From positions 2,108,001-2,172,000 of the forward strand of contig NZ_CP113432.1 of the NCBI RefSeq assembly GCF_026686735.1: a stretch of 64,000 bases of DNA. Reading direction: 5' to 3'. The stretch's first letter is position 1; every line of letters starts with the position of its first letter. Below are positions 27,317 through 35,349 of the stretch, piece after piece. Position numbers and translations under genes: made by a program. A model generated the notes under the pieces. That model was not told the DNA's origin. It worked only from the letters and a program-made list of their open reading frames with translations, and made no database searches. Source of the DNA: Pseudomonas triclosanedens. Lineage in GTDB: Bacteria; Pseudomonadota; Gammaproteobacteria; Pseudomonadales; Pseudomonadaceae.

Positions 27317-28201
27317 ATGCCGCGTCGCAGACACCATGAGGAACACGAGAATCACGAGCGCTGGCTGGTGTCCTATGCGGACTTCATCACCCTGCTGTTC
27401 GCCTTCTTCGTGGTGATGTATTCGATCTCCTCGATCAATGAGGGCAAGTACAAGATTCTTTCGGAAACCCTGACCGGTGTGTTCAACCAGGCCGACCGCT
27501 CGATCCGTCCGATTCCGGTCGGCGAGGAGCGCCCGCGCACCCAGCAGCCGGACCAGTCGATGACCGATCCGCAGGACGAGGGCCAGGCGCAGGGCAACCC
27601 GGATACCCTGCAGCAGATATCCGAAAGCATGCGCGAGGCGTTCGGCGAACTGATCAAGAGCGATCAGGTCAGCGTGCGCGGCAACGAGTTCTGGATCGAG
27701 ATCACCCTCAACTCCAGCCTGCTGTTCCCCAGCGGGGATGCGGTTCCCAACGATGCCGCATTCGCCATCATCGAGAAGGTCGCCGGGATTCTGGCGCCGT
27801 ACCGCAACCCGGTGCATGTCGAGGGCTTCACCGACAATGTGCCGATCCACAATGCGCAGTACCCGACCAACTGGGAGCTGTCCACCGCGCGCGCGGCGAG
27901 CATCGTACGCATGCTCGCCCAGGACGGCCTGGACGCCAGCCGCCTGGCGGCGGTGGGCTACGGTGAATTCCAGCCGGTGGCGGACAACGCCACGGCGGAT
28001 GGCCGCGCACGCAATCGTCGGGTAGTGCTGGTGATTTCGCGTAACCTGGAGGTGCGCCGCAGCCTGAGCGGCGTGGGCAGCGCAAAGGCGCAGCCTGACC
28101 CGGCGTTGCGTCGCGCTGGCACGCAATCTGCACCAGTGGTTGCCAGCGAGGCGCCCGGCAGTGGCGCCGTCAATTCTTCGTCGTCGGCAGCAGGGAACTG
28201 A
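27317..28201 (+). CDS. motD: MotD, flagellar stator protein
   Basis: A 294-residue MotB-type stator subunit. A basic, His/Glu-rich N-terminus precedes one membrane helix at about residues 20-42 with the proton-binding Asp in S-Y-A-D-F-I-T-L. The OmpA-like peptidoglycan-binding domain covers about 130-250, with N-W-E-L-S-T-A-R-A and N-R-R-V-V motifs. The Ser/Ala-rich tail (250-294) is unstructured. ATG 27317 starts with the usual M-P-R-R-R; upstream frame is non-coding. Confidence 0.95.
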   Translation: MPRRRHHEEHENHERWLVSYADFITLLFAFFVVMYSISSINEGKYKILSETLTGVFNQADRSIRPIPVGEERPRTQQPDQSMTDPQDEGQAQGNPDTLQQISESMREAFGELIKSDQVSVRGNEFWIEITLNSSLLFPSGDAVPNDAAFAIIEKVAGILAPYRNPVHVEGFTDNVPIHNAQYPTNWELSTARAASIVRMLAQDGLDASRLAAVGYGEFQPVADNATADGRARNRRVVLVISRNLEVRRSLSGVGSAKAQPDPALRRAGTQSAPVVASEAPGSGAVNSSSSAAGN

Positions 28202-28249
28202 TGTCATGCTTACCCTGATCCGACCCTGTGCAAGCGGGGAGCGAGCACT

Positions 28250-29038
28250 ATGAAAGTCTGGGCGGTAGCCAACCAGAAAGGTGGCGTCGGCAAGACCACA
28301 TCCTCCATCGCCCTGGCGGGCCTGCTGGCTGACGCCGGCAAGCGCGTGCTGATCGTCGACCTCGATCCGCACGGCTCGATGACCAGTTACTTCGGACACG
28401 ATCCGGATACCCTGGAGCACAGCGTGTTCGACCTGTTCCTGCACCAGGGCAACGTGCCCGAGGGGCTGCCGGAGCAACTGCTGTTGCCGACCAGCCACGA
28501 GAACATCCGCCTGTTGCCCTCGAGCACCGCGCTGGCCACTCTGGAACGCCAGTCGCCCGGGCAGAACGGCCTGGGCCTGGTGGTCTCCCGCAGCCTGGCG
28601 CAACTGTGGAACCAGTTCGACCACGCGATCATCGACAGCCCGCCGTTGCTGGGGGTGCTGATGGTCAACGCGATGGCGGCCAGCCAGCACCTGGTAATCC
28701 CGGTGCAGACCGAGTACCTCGCGCTCAAGGGCCTGGAGCGAATGGTCAACACGCTGAAGATGGTCAACCGCTCGCGCAAGCAGGCACTGCCGTTCACCAT
28801 CGTGCCGACCCTGTTCGACCGCCGTACCCAGGCGTCGCTGGGCGCCTTGCGAGTACTGCGTGACACTTACCCGGATACGCTCTGGCAGGCTTTCGTGCCG
28901 GTCGACACCAAGCTGCGCGATGCCAGCCGGCACGGCCTGGTGCCGTCGCGCAACGATGCCAACAGCCGCGGCGTGATCGCCTACCGCGCGCTGCTCAAGC
29001 ATCTGCTGGCCCAACTGCCGGCGGCGCAGGTGGCGTGA
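28250..29038 (+). CDS. parC: ParC, ParA-like ATPase for polar chemotaxis arrays
   Basis: A 262-residue ParA/MinD family ATPase with Walker A K-G-G-V-G-K-T-T near residue 11 and the I-V-D-L-D-P-H-G-S-M switch region near residue 40. In Vibrio and Pseudomonas, a ParA-like ParC encoded next to the chemotaxis genes recruits CheA arrays to the cell pole. The position between motD and a CheW-like parP homologue supports this. AGCGGGGAGCG precedes ATG 28250. Confidence 0.85.
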   Translation: MKVWAVANQKGGVGKTTSSIALAGLLADAGKRVLIVDLDPHGSMTSYFGHDPDTLEHSVFDLFLHQGNVPEGLPEQLLLPTSHENIRLLPSSTALATLERQSPGQNGLGLVVSRSLAQLWNQFDHAIIDSPPLLGVLMVNAMAASQHLVIPVQTEYLALKGLERMVNTLKMVNRSRKQALPFTIVPTLFDRRTQASLGALRVLRDTYPDTLWQAFVPVDTKLRDASRHGLVPSRNDANSRGVIAYRALLKHLLAQLPAAQVA

Positions 29039-29129
29039 GGATGGCGAGCATGAATTTCCGACGAGAGTATTCAAGTCTCACCGTTGAGCTGCCGATAGGC
29101 TGGATAGTCACCCTGCGCGGTCATCACCC

Positions 29130-30035
29130 ATGAGTCGTTCCGCTACCGCCACGCGTCCCCAGATTGCGCTGCAGTCCTACCTGGACTCATTGTTGCAGGA
29201 CGCCTTCGAAGATTTCGCCGACGAGCCGCTGGCGGCGCCCGTTGCCGCGCCCGAGGCGCCGGCTCCGGTTGCCCTGGCGAGCGTCGAGACTGTCGTGCTG
29301 CCGGTTGCCGAGCCGCAGCCAACGCTGGTCGAGCCGCAGCACGACAGCATCAGCCTGGACGAATTCGAGGCCGCCGTGCTCGAAGAGCAGGTGCGCGATG
29401 CGCGCCTGAGCCTCGCCCGCGAGCCGGCCGTCGCCCGGGCCGAGCCTGAGCCGATCGGCTTGCCGCCAGTCGAACCGGAGGCACCGGCGCAACTGGCGCA
29501 GGTCATCGAGCTGCGTCAGCCGGGCAGCGCCGAATTGCCGGCTGCGCCGCTGGCCTTGCTGGATGATGGCCGTCCGACCTGGGCGGCCGAGCCATTCGAG
29601 TGTCTGCTGTTCGACGTTGCAGGCCTGACGCTGGCGGTACCGCTGGTATGCCTTGGCTCGATCTACCCGCTGGCGGGGCATGAGCTGACCCCGCTGTTCG
29701 GTCAGCCGGACTGGTTCCTCGGCATCTTGCCCGGCCAGAGCGGCAACCTGAAGGTGCTGGATACGGCGCGCTGGGTAATGCCCGAGCGCTACCGCGACGA
29801 CTATCGCGAAGGCTTGCAGTACGTGATCTCCGTACAAGGCTACGAGTGGGGGCTGGCGGTGCACCAGGTCAGCCGCTCGGTGCGCCTTGATCCGGCCGAG
29901 GTTAAGTGGCGCTCCCAGCGCCAGCAGCGCCCGTGGCTGGCGGGTACGGTGATCGAACAGATGTGCGCGCTGCTCGATGTCTCGGCCCTGGCCGAACTGA
30001 TCGCCAGCGGTGCGACCAGGCGTCCGCAGCCCTGA
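29130..30035 (+). CDS. parP: ParP, CheW-domain chemotaxis localisation protein
   Basis: A 301-residue protein. The N-terminal about 150 residues are Ala/Pro/Glu-rich and probably disordered; residues about 155-295 form a CheW-like domain with F-E-C-L-L-F-D-V-A-G-L-T-L-A-V-P-L. By analogy with Vibrio ParP it would bind both ParC and CheA and keep signalling arrays at the pole. It is followed by the ordinary cheW. Confidence 0.82.
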   Translation: MSRSATATRPQIALQSYLDSLLQDAFEDFADEPLAAPVAAPEAPAPVALASVETVVLPVAEPQPTLVEPQHDSISLDEFEAAVLEEQVRDARLSLAREPAVARAEPEPIGLPPVEPEAPAQLAQVIELRQPGSAELPAAPLALLDDGRPTWAAEPFECLLFDVAGLTLAVPLVCLGSIYPLAGHELTPLFGQPDWFLGILPGQSGNLKVLDTARWVMPERYRDDYREGLQYVISVQGYEWGLAVHQVSRSVRLDPAEVKWRSQRQQRPWLAGTVIEQMCALLDVSALAELIASGATRRPQP

Positions 30036-30077
30036 GGCGGCGTTACCCTTTGAACGCCAATCCATTTAAAGAAAGCC

Positions 30078-30099
30078 ACCGTGCCGCCTGTGGCACGGT
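30078..30099. promoter_or_regulatory. Perfect stem-loop just before cheW
   Basis: ACCGTGCC, six bases, GGCACGGT: an 8-bp perfect stem ending 22 bp before the cheW start. A sigma-28-like -35 (TAAAGAAA at 30067-30074) is 11 bp before GCCTGTGG, but that -10 is poor. The stem could be a terminator/attenuator or a processing site between parP and cheW. Confidence 0.45.
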
Positions 30100-30120
30100 T
30101 CGACGAAGAGGTTAGGGGAT

Positions 30121-30600
30121 ATGAAGAAAACGTCAGCGCAGGGTGCCGAAGATCCGATTCTGCAGTGGGTCACCTTCCGCCTGGACAACGAGACCTACGG
30201 CATCAATGTGATGCAGGTCCAGGAAGTGCTGCGCTACACCGAGATCGCTCCGGTGCCGGGTGCTCCGAGCTATGTGCTGGGCATCATCAACCTGCGCGGC
30301 AACGTGGTGACCGTGATCGATACCCGCCAGCGCTTCGGCCTGGATCCGGCACCGGTTTCCGATAACACCCGCATCGTCATCATCGAGGCGGACAAGCAGG
30401 TGGTGGGTATCCTGGTCGACAGCGTTGCCGAGGTGGTTTACCTGCGCCAGTCCGAGATCGAGACCGCGCCGAATGTCGGTAACGAAGAGTCGGCCAAGTT
30501 CATTCAGGGCGTCTGCAACAAGAACGGCGAACTCTTGATCCTGGTCGAACTGGACAAGATGATGACCGAGGAAGAATGGTCGGAGCTGGAGAGCATCTGA
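30121..30600 (+). CDS. cheW: CheW, chemotaxis coupling protein
   Basis: A 159-residue CheW that links chemoreceptors to CheA. The typical Q-W-V-T-F-R-L-D-N-E-T-Y-G-I-N-V start, N-L-R-G-N-V-V-T-V-I-D core and the final L-D-K-M-M-T-E-E-E-W are visible. It starts after GAGGTTAGGGGAT and is followed with 1 bp spacing by the DUF2802 gene. Confidence 0.96.
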   Translation: MKKTSAQGAEDPILQWVTFRLDNETYGINVMQVQEVLRYTEIAPVPGAPSYVLGIINLRGNVVTVIDTRQRFGLDPAPVSDNTRIVIIEADKQVVGILVDSVAEVVYLRQSEIETAPNVGNEESAKFIQGVCNKNGELLILVELDKMMTEEEWSELESI

Positions 30601-30601
30601 C

Positions 30602-31009
30602 ATGTTGATTGCACTGGTGGTCCTGGGTGTGGCCTGTGTCGGCCTGGCGGCGGTATGCGTCTGGCTGGCGGGGCGGCAGCGTGCCCAGGAAGGCCAGGTT
30701 GTGCAGTTGGCCAAGCAGCTTGCTGTGCTGGAACAGCGCGTGAAGGAGCAGGGCAAGCGTATCGAGTCCTACCAGCAGATCAACATCCGCATGGGCGAGG
30801 AGTTGCGCGAACTGAGCAGGCAGGTCGCGCCGCTGCCCGAGCGCCTGACCCGCATGGAGCAGCGCGACCCCACCAGCCTGTCTTTCAGCCAGGCCGCGCG
30901 GTTGGTCGGGATGGGCGCTTCCGCCTCCGACCTGACCCAGAGCTGCGGGCTGTCCCAGGCCGAGGCCGAACTGGTCGCGCGCCTGCACCAGGGCAAGCTC
31001 CCGGAGTGA
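30602..31009 (+). CDS. DUF2802 domain protein of the chemotaxis operon
   Basis: A 135-residue protein with one N-terminal membrane helix (about 2-22), then a coiled coil (about 25-75) and a C-terminal DUF2802 helical domain with a C-G-L-S-Q-A-E-A-E-L helix-turn-helix-like segment. The family is regularly found after cheW in polar flagellated bacteria; its function is unknown. It begins 1 bp after cheW and is followed by a strong stem-loop. Confidence 0.85.
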   Translation: MLIALVVLGVACVGLAAVCVWLAGRQRAQEGQVVQLAKQLAVLEQRVKEQGKRIESYQQINIRMGEELRELSRQVAPLPERLTRMEQRDPTSLSFSQAARLVGMGASASDLTQSCGLSQAEAELVARLHQGKLPE

Positions 31010-31016
31010 GGTGTGC

Positions 31017-31042
31017 CGCGGCCCGGCGTCCTGCCGGCCGCG
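31017..31042 (+). terminator. Stem-loop after the chemotaxis operon
   Basis: CGCGGCC pairs with GGCCGCG, extended inward by GGC/GCC with one bulge and a 5-base loop. It begins 8 bp after the DUF2802 stop, at the end of the long che operon. It lacks a T-run, so termination may be partial. Confidence 0.5.
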
Positions 31043-31201
31043 TATTCCAGACGCCTGGGGCCGACTCCGGGCGGACGTGCCCGCCAATCGGTATTGCGGC
31101 TTGTAGTTCGCGCCTTACCGATATTTCGGACTTGTCTGATAAGAATGGCGGCAAATCGTCGCTAGATTGGTGCCATCAGAGAACCCTTGAGGGCCACCGA
31201 T

Positions 31202-31687
31202 ATGGCAACCAATTCGCCTCGGGCAATGGTGCTGTGCTCGCATCCGGGCCGATTGCTCAACTACAGCGTCCTGCTTAACAGGCTGGAGTTCTACCATCTG
31301 AGCCTGTGTCTGAACCTCGATGAAGTGCGCAAGGCGCTTGCCGCCAAGCAGCGCTACAGCCTGTTCATCCACGACGACTTCGTGCCCGGCGCCAGCGCGC
31401 TGATGAGCCTGAAAGCGCTCAGCCAGAGCAATGCCTTTCGACAGTTCGTACTGGTCGGCAACTTCAGCGCCGAGGAGAAGAGCGGGTTGTTCCAGTGGGC
31501 CTGGACGCATCGCGTGCCGTTGCTGGAGGTGCTGGACAAGCCCATCTCGCTGGCGCAACTGCGCGAGGTCACCGGCAGCATGGTGCTCTACCAGAGCGAG
31601 GACGAATGCCCCATCGACGCTTCGGTGCGCGAGATTCGCGATTACCAGGTGCCGGGTGACCGTCATTGCGACAGCGCCTTGCGCTGA
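31202..31687 (+). CDS. Degenerate receiver-like protein of unknown function
   Basis: A 161-residue soluble protein I cannot assign to a named family. The order of hydrophobic strands resembles a CheY-type receiver: strand 1 A-M-V-L-C-S-H, strand 3 S-L-F-I-H-D-D-F with an Asp pair, strand 4 F-V-L-V-G-N-F, and L-D-K-P-I with the conserved Lys-Pro. The acidic pair after strand 1 is missing (Ser-His instead), so it is probably not a normal phospho-receiver. It follows the chemotaxis cluster and converges with flhB2, only 6 bp away. Confidence 0.6.
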   Translation: MATNSPRAMVLCSHPGRLLNYSVLLNRLEFYHLSLCLNLDEVRKALAAKQRYSLFIHDDFVPGASALMSLKALSQSNAFRQFVLVGNFSAEEKSGLFQWAWTHRVPLLEVLDKPISLAQLREVTGSMVLYQSEDECPIDASVREIRDYQVPGDRHCDSALR

Positions 31688-31693
31688 TTCCTC

Positions 31694-32020
31694 TCAGCCG
31701 CCGCTCTCCGCTGGCCCTTCCAGCAGCAAGGGGCGCTGCGCCGCTCCGTCCGGCGGGCTCTTGCCCTTCAGATACCAGGCAAAGGCAATGATTTCGGCGA
31801 TGGTGCGGTACAGCGCCTCGGGAATCGCCTCGCCCAGCTCCAGTCGCGCCAGCAGGCGCACCAGGTCGGCATTTTCGTAGATCGGCACTTCATGGTGTCG
31901 TGCGATTGCCAGGATCGCCTCGGCCAGTTCATCGTCACCCTTGGCGGTGAGGGTCGGAGCCGTCTGCCCGTCGTAATTGAGGGCAATGACCTGACGCGGG
32001 GCCTTCTTCGGTGTTTTCAT
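31694..32020 (-). CDS. FlhB2, stand-alone FlhB cytoplasmic domain
   Basis: A 108-residue protein matching only the cytoplasmic half of FlhB that follows the self-cleavage site: V-I-A-L-N-Y-D-G at the start aligns with V-A-L-K-Y-D-P of FlhB, then A-K-G-D-D-E-L-A and I-A-F-A-W-Y-L-K. The N-P-T-H motif and all membrane helices are absent. Such FlhB-like proteins (FlhX/FhlB) can substitute for or modify the cleaved FlhB domain. It overlaps the upstream fliK-like gene by 4 bp, so both are made together. Confidence 0.85.
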   Translation of the reverse strand: MKTPKKAPRQVIALNYDGQTAPTLTAKGDDELAEAILAIARHHEVPIYENADLVRLLARLELGEAIPEALYRTIAEIIAFAWYLKGKSPPDGAAQRPLLLEGPAESGG

Positions 32021-33591
32021 GCCTTTTCGTCCACCCAGCGCTGCTCCACGGCAGTCCGTGCGCCCTGTGGCGGCTTGCCCTGGGTGCAGGAAAGTTCGCC
32101 CACGGTCAGCCCGGCGTCGTTCAGGCGCTGGCGCAGATGGCTCAGTTCGCGCTCGATCAGGCTGGCGGTGCTGGAGCGCTCGGCCCATAGCTGGCTGGCG
32201 ATGCTGCCCTGGTTCAGCGTGGCCTGAGCCTGGACTGGCCCCAGCGGGTCGAGGTCGAAGGCCAGTTCCACCCGCCAGAGCGTCTCCCGCGCCTGTTCGC
32301 GCTCGCTGGCCTGGCGTTCTTCCTGCTGGATACGGACCTGTAGCGGCACCAACTGCTGTTGCTGACGCATGGGGATTTCCATCTGCCAGGTATTGAGCTG
32401 CGTACCGTCGGGCAGCACTTCGTTCTGCGACAGGCTGGAAAGCTGGTGTGTCTGCAGTCGTGCCACCGCAGCGGCGGCGAGCTTGAGCAGGGATTCGAGG
32501 TCGCCGTCCTCTTTCAACTGGTGTGCCAGCCGGCTTGGCAGCGGGAAGCTGATCGGCGGTGGTGTGCGTCCGCCGGTCTGCCCCAGCACGCCGAGCGCAT
32601 TGCGCACAAAGGCCGGCAGCGCCTGGGCGAGGTTGCTGGCACCCGCCAGCGCATTACCCGGCAGATTGCCGAGTACCGAGGCGGCGGTGCCGTTCTGCGC
32701 CGGCAGCAACTGGGCGATCAGTCTCAGCAGATTTGCCTTGAGGTCCTGCGGCAGGCCCGCGGTGCCTCGCAGCAATTGGGCCTCGAGGAATACACCGCTC
32801 TGCTGCATGGCCTGGGCGACGCCCTTGGCGTTGCCGAGCTGGCGAACGTCGGGGAGAGCGGCCAGCAGCTTGTCGACCGCCTGTTGCAACTCGGGTGACA
32901 CGGCTTGCCCCCGCCCCGCACCCTGCAATGCGCTGAACAGCCCTTCCAGCGACCCCTGGCGGCTCTGCTGGCTGGCCAACTGGCGGCTCAGGTCGAGTTG
33001 GTCGAGGCGGCTGGTCAACGGCAGGAACTGCAGCGCCTGCGCACCCTGTACGCGCGCGCTGAGCAGGCTGCCAAGCGGCAGCGGCTGGGAAGATTCGAGG
33101 CTGAGCTGGCGGCCCGCCAGCGGCGTGTTGAGCAGGCTCACCAGTACCTTGTAGATCGCCTGGTCCGCTTTGCCCTGGGCGACCAACTGGCTAGCCTCGA
33201 CCTTGCCCTGGAGCAGCGTGCCGACCGGCAACAGGTTGAGATCGAGGCTTTCCAGCGGTGCTTGTGCGGTGCTGGCCTGGTTCAGAAGCACGGCGGCGAG
33301 GTTGGTCTGCGACAATGCCGAGAGTTGCAGCGTGGCGCCCTGGGGTAGCGACTGCGGGCTTTCGGCGCTGATCAGGGTCTGCTGGCCGCTGGCCAGCGTC
33401 AGACGCAACAGGAGCTGGAAACTTACCTGGGTGTCGCGTACCGCTACCACTTCGGCCTGGGCCTTCTCTCCGGGAGGCAGCAGGTCGCCCAGGCTCTGTG
33501 CGAGCTTCAGCGTCAGCTCAGCCGAGCTGGGTGCGCTGCGCGCTGGCGGAGTGGGCGGGAGCGGGCGGGAAGCGCCAATTTCGCTCGGCAT
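32017..33591 (-). CDS. Second FliK-like hook-length control family protein
   Basis: A 524-residue Leu/Gln/Ala-rich protein. The last about 150 residues match the FliK C-terminal hook-control domain, including a D-P-L-G-P-V-Q-A-Q core like the P-A-D-L-G-R-L-E-V segment of FliK. The middle is a long leucine-rich region with repeated L-P-L-G-S/T-L patterns. It is longer than the true FliK in this window (430 residues) and lies in an operon with flhB2. A sigma-28 promoter 42 bp upstream makes it a late flagellar gene. Its function is unknown; a second ruler or regulator is inferred. Confidence 0.8.
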   Translation of the reverse strand: MPSEIGASRPLPPTPPARSAPSSAELTLKLAQSLGDLLPPGEKAQAEVVAVRDTQVSFQLLLRLTLASGQQTLISAESPQSLPQGATLQLSALSQTNLAAVLLNQASTAQAPLESLDLNLLPVGTLLQGKVEASQLVAQGKADQAIYKVLVSLLNTPLAGRQLSLESSQPLPLGSLLSARVQGAQALQFLPLTSRLDQLDLSRQLASQQSRQGSLEGLFSALQGAGRGQAVSPELQQAVDKLLAALPDVRQLGNAKGVAQAMQQSGVFLEAQLLRGTAGLPQDLKANLLRLIAQLLPAQNGTAASVLGNLPGNALAGASNLAQALPAFVRNALGVLGQTGGRTPPPISFPLPSRLAHQLKEDGDLESLLKLAAAAVARLQTHQLSSLSQNEVLPDGTQLNTWQMEIPMRQQQQLVPLQVRIQQEERQASEREQARETLWRVELAFDLDPLGPVQAQATLNQGSIASQLWAERSSTASLIERELSHLRQRLNDAGLTVGELSCTQGKPPQGARTAVEQRWVDEKA

Positions 33592-33632
33592 CGGAAACCT
33601 GCTGGTGCGGTTGAAGTAGAAGGGTGCTCACT

Positions 33633-33659
33633 GTATCGGCGGGGCGCCGCCGCACTTTA
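33633..33659 (-). promoter_or_regulatory. Sigma-28 (FliA) promoter for fliK2-flhB2
   Basis: On the minus strand, TAAAGTGC, an 11-bp spacer, and GCCGATAC. This matches the FliA consensus TAAAGTTT-N11-GCCGATAA at 13 of 16 positions with the correct spacing. It lies 42 bp before the fliK-like start. Confidence 0.85.
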
Positions 33660-33924
33660 GATCCGCCCGGCGGTTGCTTATCGAAAATATTCGAGGCTGG
33701 AACTGACGGATAATGTGGCAACAAGCCGCAGGCTGTTAAGGCTGGATTAAGCTGGCCGACGTTAAAGTGATGGCCAGGCTTGCGATGAATGCGAAAATTC
33801 GCGGCTGGAAACGATTGTTGCCTATTGTTGAAGGCTGCTTTGTTTTGAGTTGCGATAGGCTGCAACGTAATATTGCATTTTGATTGCCGCATGGACCGCA
33901 GGCTTCGACGGGTGGTGTGCGGTG
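33660..33924. other. AT-richer intergenic region before acetyltransferase
   Basis: This is part of the longest gene-free stretch of the window (33592-33924). Positions about 33680-33900 are clearly richer in A and T than their surroundings, with several TTG/TTAA tracts and a GCGAA-AA-TTCGC hairpin. No reading frame of note was found. It could hold promoter and nucleoid-protein binding sites for the divergent genes on each side. Confidence 0.45.
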
Positions 33925-34563
33925 ATGACATTTGCAGAATTGAAGCGTCTCTGGAGAATCGAAATGCTGGGTGGCGAGGAGCGCCGCTTCAGTTGGACTC
34001 GCCTGTTCCGACGCTACCGGCAGCGTTCGCGCTACCGCTTCATGTTCTGGTTCCGTCTGGCCCAATACCTGTACTCCAAGCCCAGCCGATTCTGGCAACA
34101 GCGCGCCCTGCGCATGGGCGACCGGCTGGCCGAGCGCTTCGGCATAGAGATCCCGGTCACCATTCCGATCGGCGAGGGTCTCTACATCCCGCACCTGGTG
34201 GGCATCGTCATTACCCGCAAGGCTGTGATCGGCAAGAACTTCAGTATTTTCCAGAACACCACCATCGGCCAGAAGAACGACGGCAGCAGGCCCATCGTGA
34301 TCGGTGACAACGTCAGCGTCGGCGCCAACGCCTGCATCATTGGCGACGGCCTGCAGATCGGCGACAACGTATCCATCGGTGCCGCGGCCTTCGTCAACGC
34401 CGACGTGCCGGCAGGGCACGCGTACATCTCGCGCCATACCCACGGCCTGATTCCCCTGAAGCAGGGGGCATTCCCCATCAGCACCATTCATACCCGTCGC
34501 GCTCGCAGAGAAGACGAGCACCCGGACGACCACTCCGGGCCGCATAGTCGCCGCAGCGCCTGA
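33925..34563 (+). CDS. Hexapeptide-repeat acetyltransferase (serine acetyltransferase-like)
   Basis: A 212-residue enzyme. The N-terminal third is helical and very basic (about residues 15-60); the C-terminal part is a left-handed beta-helix of hexapeptide repeats, with I-G-E-G-L-Y-I-P-H near 80, I-G-K-N-F, V-I-G-D-N-V-S-V-G-A-N-A and I-G-D-N-V-S-I-G-A-A. The spacing and the I-P-H motif fit serine acetyltransferases (CysE) and the sugar O-acetyltransferases of cell-surface clusters; the substrate is unknown. ATG 33925 was chosen over longer frames. It sits between the flagellar and ccm clusters. Confidence 0.75.
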   Translation: MTFAELKRLWRIEMLGGEERRFSWTRLFRRYRQRSRYRFMFWFRLAQYLYSKPSRFWQQRALRMGDRLAERFGIEIPVTIPIGEGLYIPHLVGIVITRKAVIGKNFSIFQNTTIGQKNDGSRPIVIGDNVSVGANACIIGDGLQIGDNVSIGAAAFVNADVPAGHAYISRHTHGLIPLKQGAFPISTIHTRRARREDEHPDDHSGPHSRRSA

Positions 34564-34616
34564 GGTCACGTTACACCCTGTCGTAAAACCTGACGTCGGC
34601 GGTAGGAGCGGCTGTG

Positions 34617-34622
34617 TATAAT
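34617..34622 (+). promoter_or_regulatory. Sigma-70 -10 box before ccmA
   Basis: A perfect TATAAT lies 71 bp before the ccmA start. A matching -35 is weak at 17-18 bp spacing; CTGACG is present 21 bp upstream. It likely drives the ccm operon. Confidence 0.5.
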
Positions 34623-34692
34623 GCGCCGCCCGTGGCCGTGGTTGGCGGCCCGGACGGTATTGCCGGATTCGTTTTCTGCCTGATGGTTGCCG

Positions 34693-35349
34693 ATGCCTTT
34701 GACCCGTCCACTTCTCGAAACCGTGGCGCTCGCATGCGAGCGGGACTGGCGCATGCTGTTCGAGCGTCTCGACCTGCGCCTTGGCGCTGGCGAGATGTTG
34801 CAGATCGTCGGCCCCAACGGTAGCGGAAAGACCAGCCTGCTGCGCCTGCTCAGCGGGCTGATGCAGCCCACCGCCGGTGAGGTGCTGCTCGATGGCCGGC
34901 CATTGCATGAACAACGGGGCGAGCTGGCCCGCCTGCTGCTGTGGATTGGCCATGCCGCCGGCATCAAGGGGCTGCTGACCGCCGAGGAAAATCTCGCCTG
35001 GCTCTGCGCGCTGCACCAGCCGGCCAGCCGCGACGCCATCTGGCAGGCCCTCGCCGCCGTCGGCCTGCGCGGCTTCGAGGATGTTCCCTGCCACACCCTG
35101 TCCGCCGGCCAGCAGCGCCGTGTGGCGTTGGCGCGCCTGTACCTGGAGGCGCCGCCGCTGTGGATTCTCGATGAGCCATTCACCGCGCTCGACAAGCAGG
35201 GCGTGGCGCAGTTGGAAGAGCACCTTGCCGGGCACTGTGAGCGGGGGGGGCTGGTCGTGCTGACCACTCACCATACGCTGGAGCGCATGCCCGCCGGCTA
35301 CCGCGCTCTCGACCTGGGGCAGCACGCGAGAGAGGTGGCGGCGCGATGA
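34693..35349 (+). CDS. ccmA: CcmA, heme exporter ATPase
   Basis: A 218-residue ABC ATPase of System I cytochrome c maturation. Walker A G-P-N-G-S-G-K-T (residues about 39-46), signature L-S-A-G-Q-Q-R-R and Walker B L-W-I-L-D-E-P are intact. CcmAB uses ATP to release holo-CcmE from CcmC. ATG 34693 was chosen over a TTG two codons upstream. It overlaps ccmB by 4 bp. Confidence 0.95.
   Translation: MPLTRPLLETVALACERDWRMLFERLDLRLGAGEMLQIVGPNGSGKTSLLRLLSGLMQPTAGEVLLDGRPLHEQRGELARLLLWIGHAAGIKGLLTAEENLAWLCALHQPASRDAIWQALAAVGLRGFEDVPCHTLSAGQQRRVALARLYLEAPPLWILDEPFTALDKQGVAQLEEHLAGHCERGGLVVLTTHHTLERMPAGYRALDLGQHAREVAAR

Noticed and set aside
33758..33786. A TAAAG box with CGAT further on, before the acetyltransferase gene.
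   Set aside because: Only a partial -10 match with a 10-bp spacer; not enough for a sigma-28 call.
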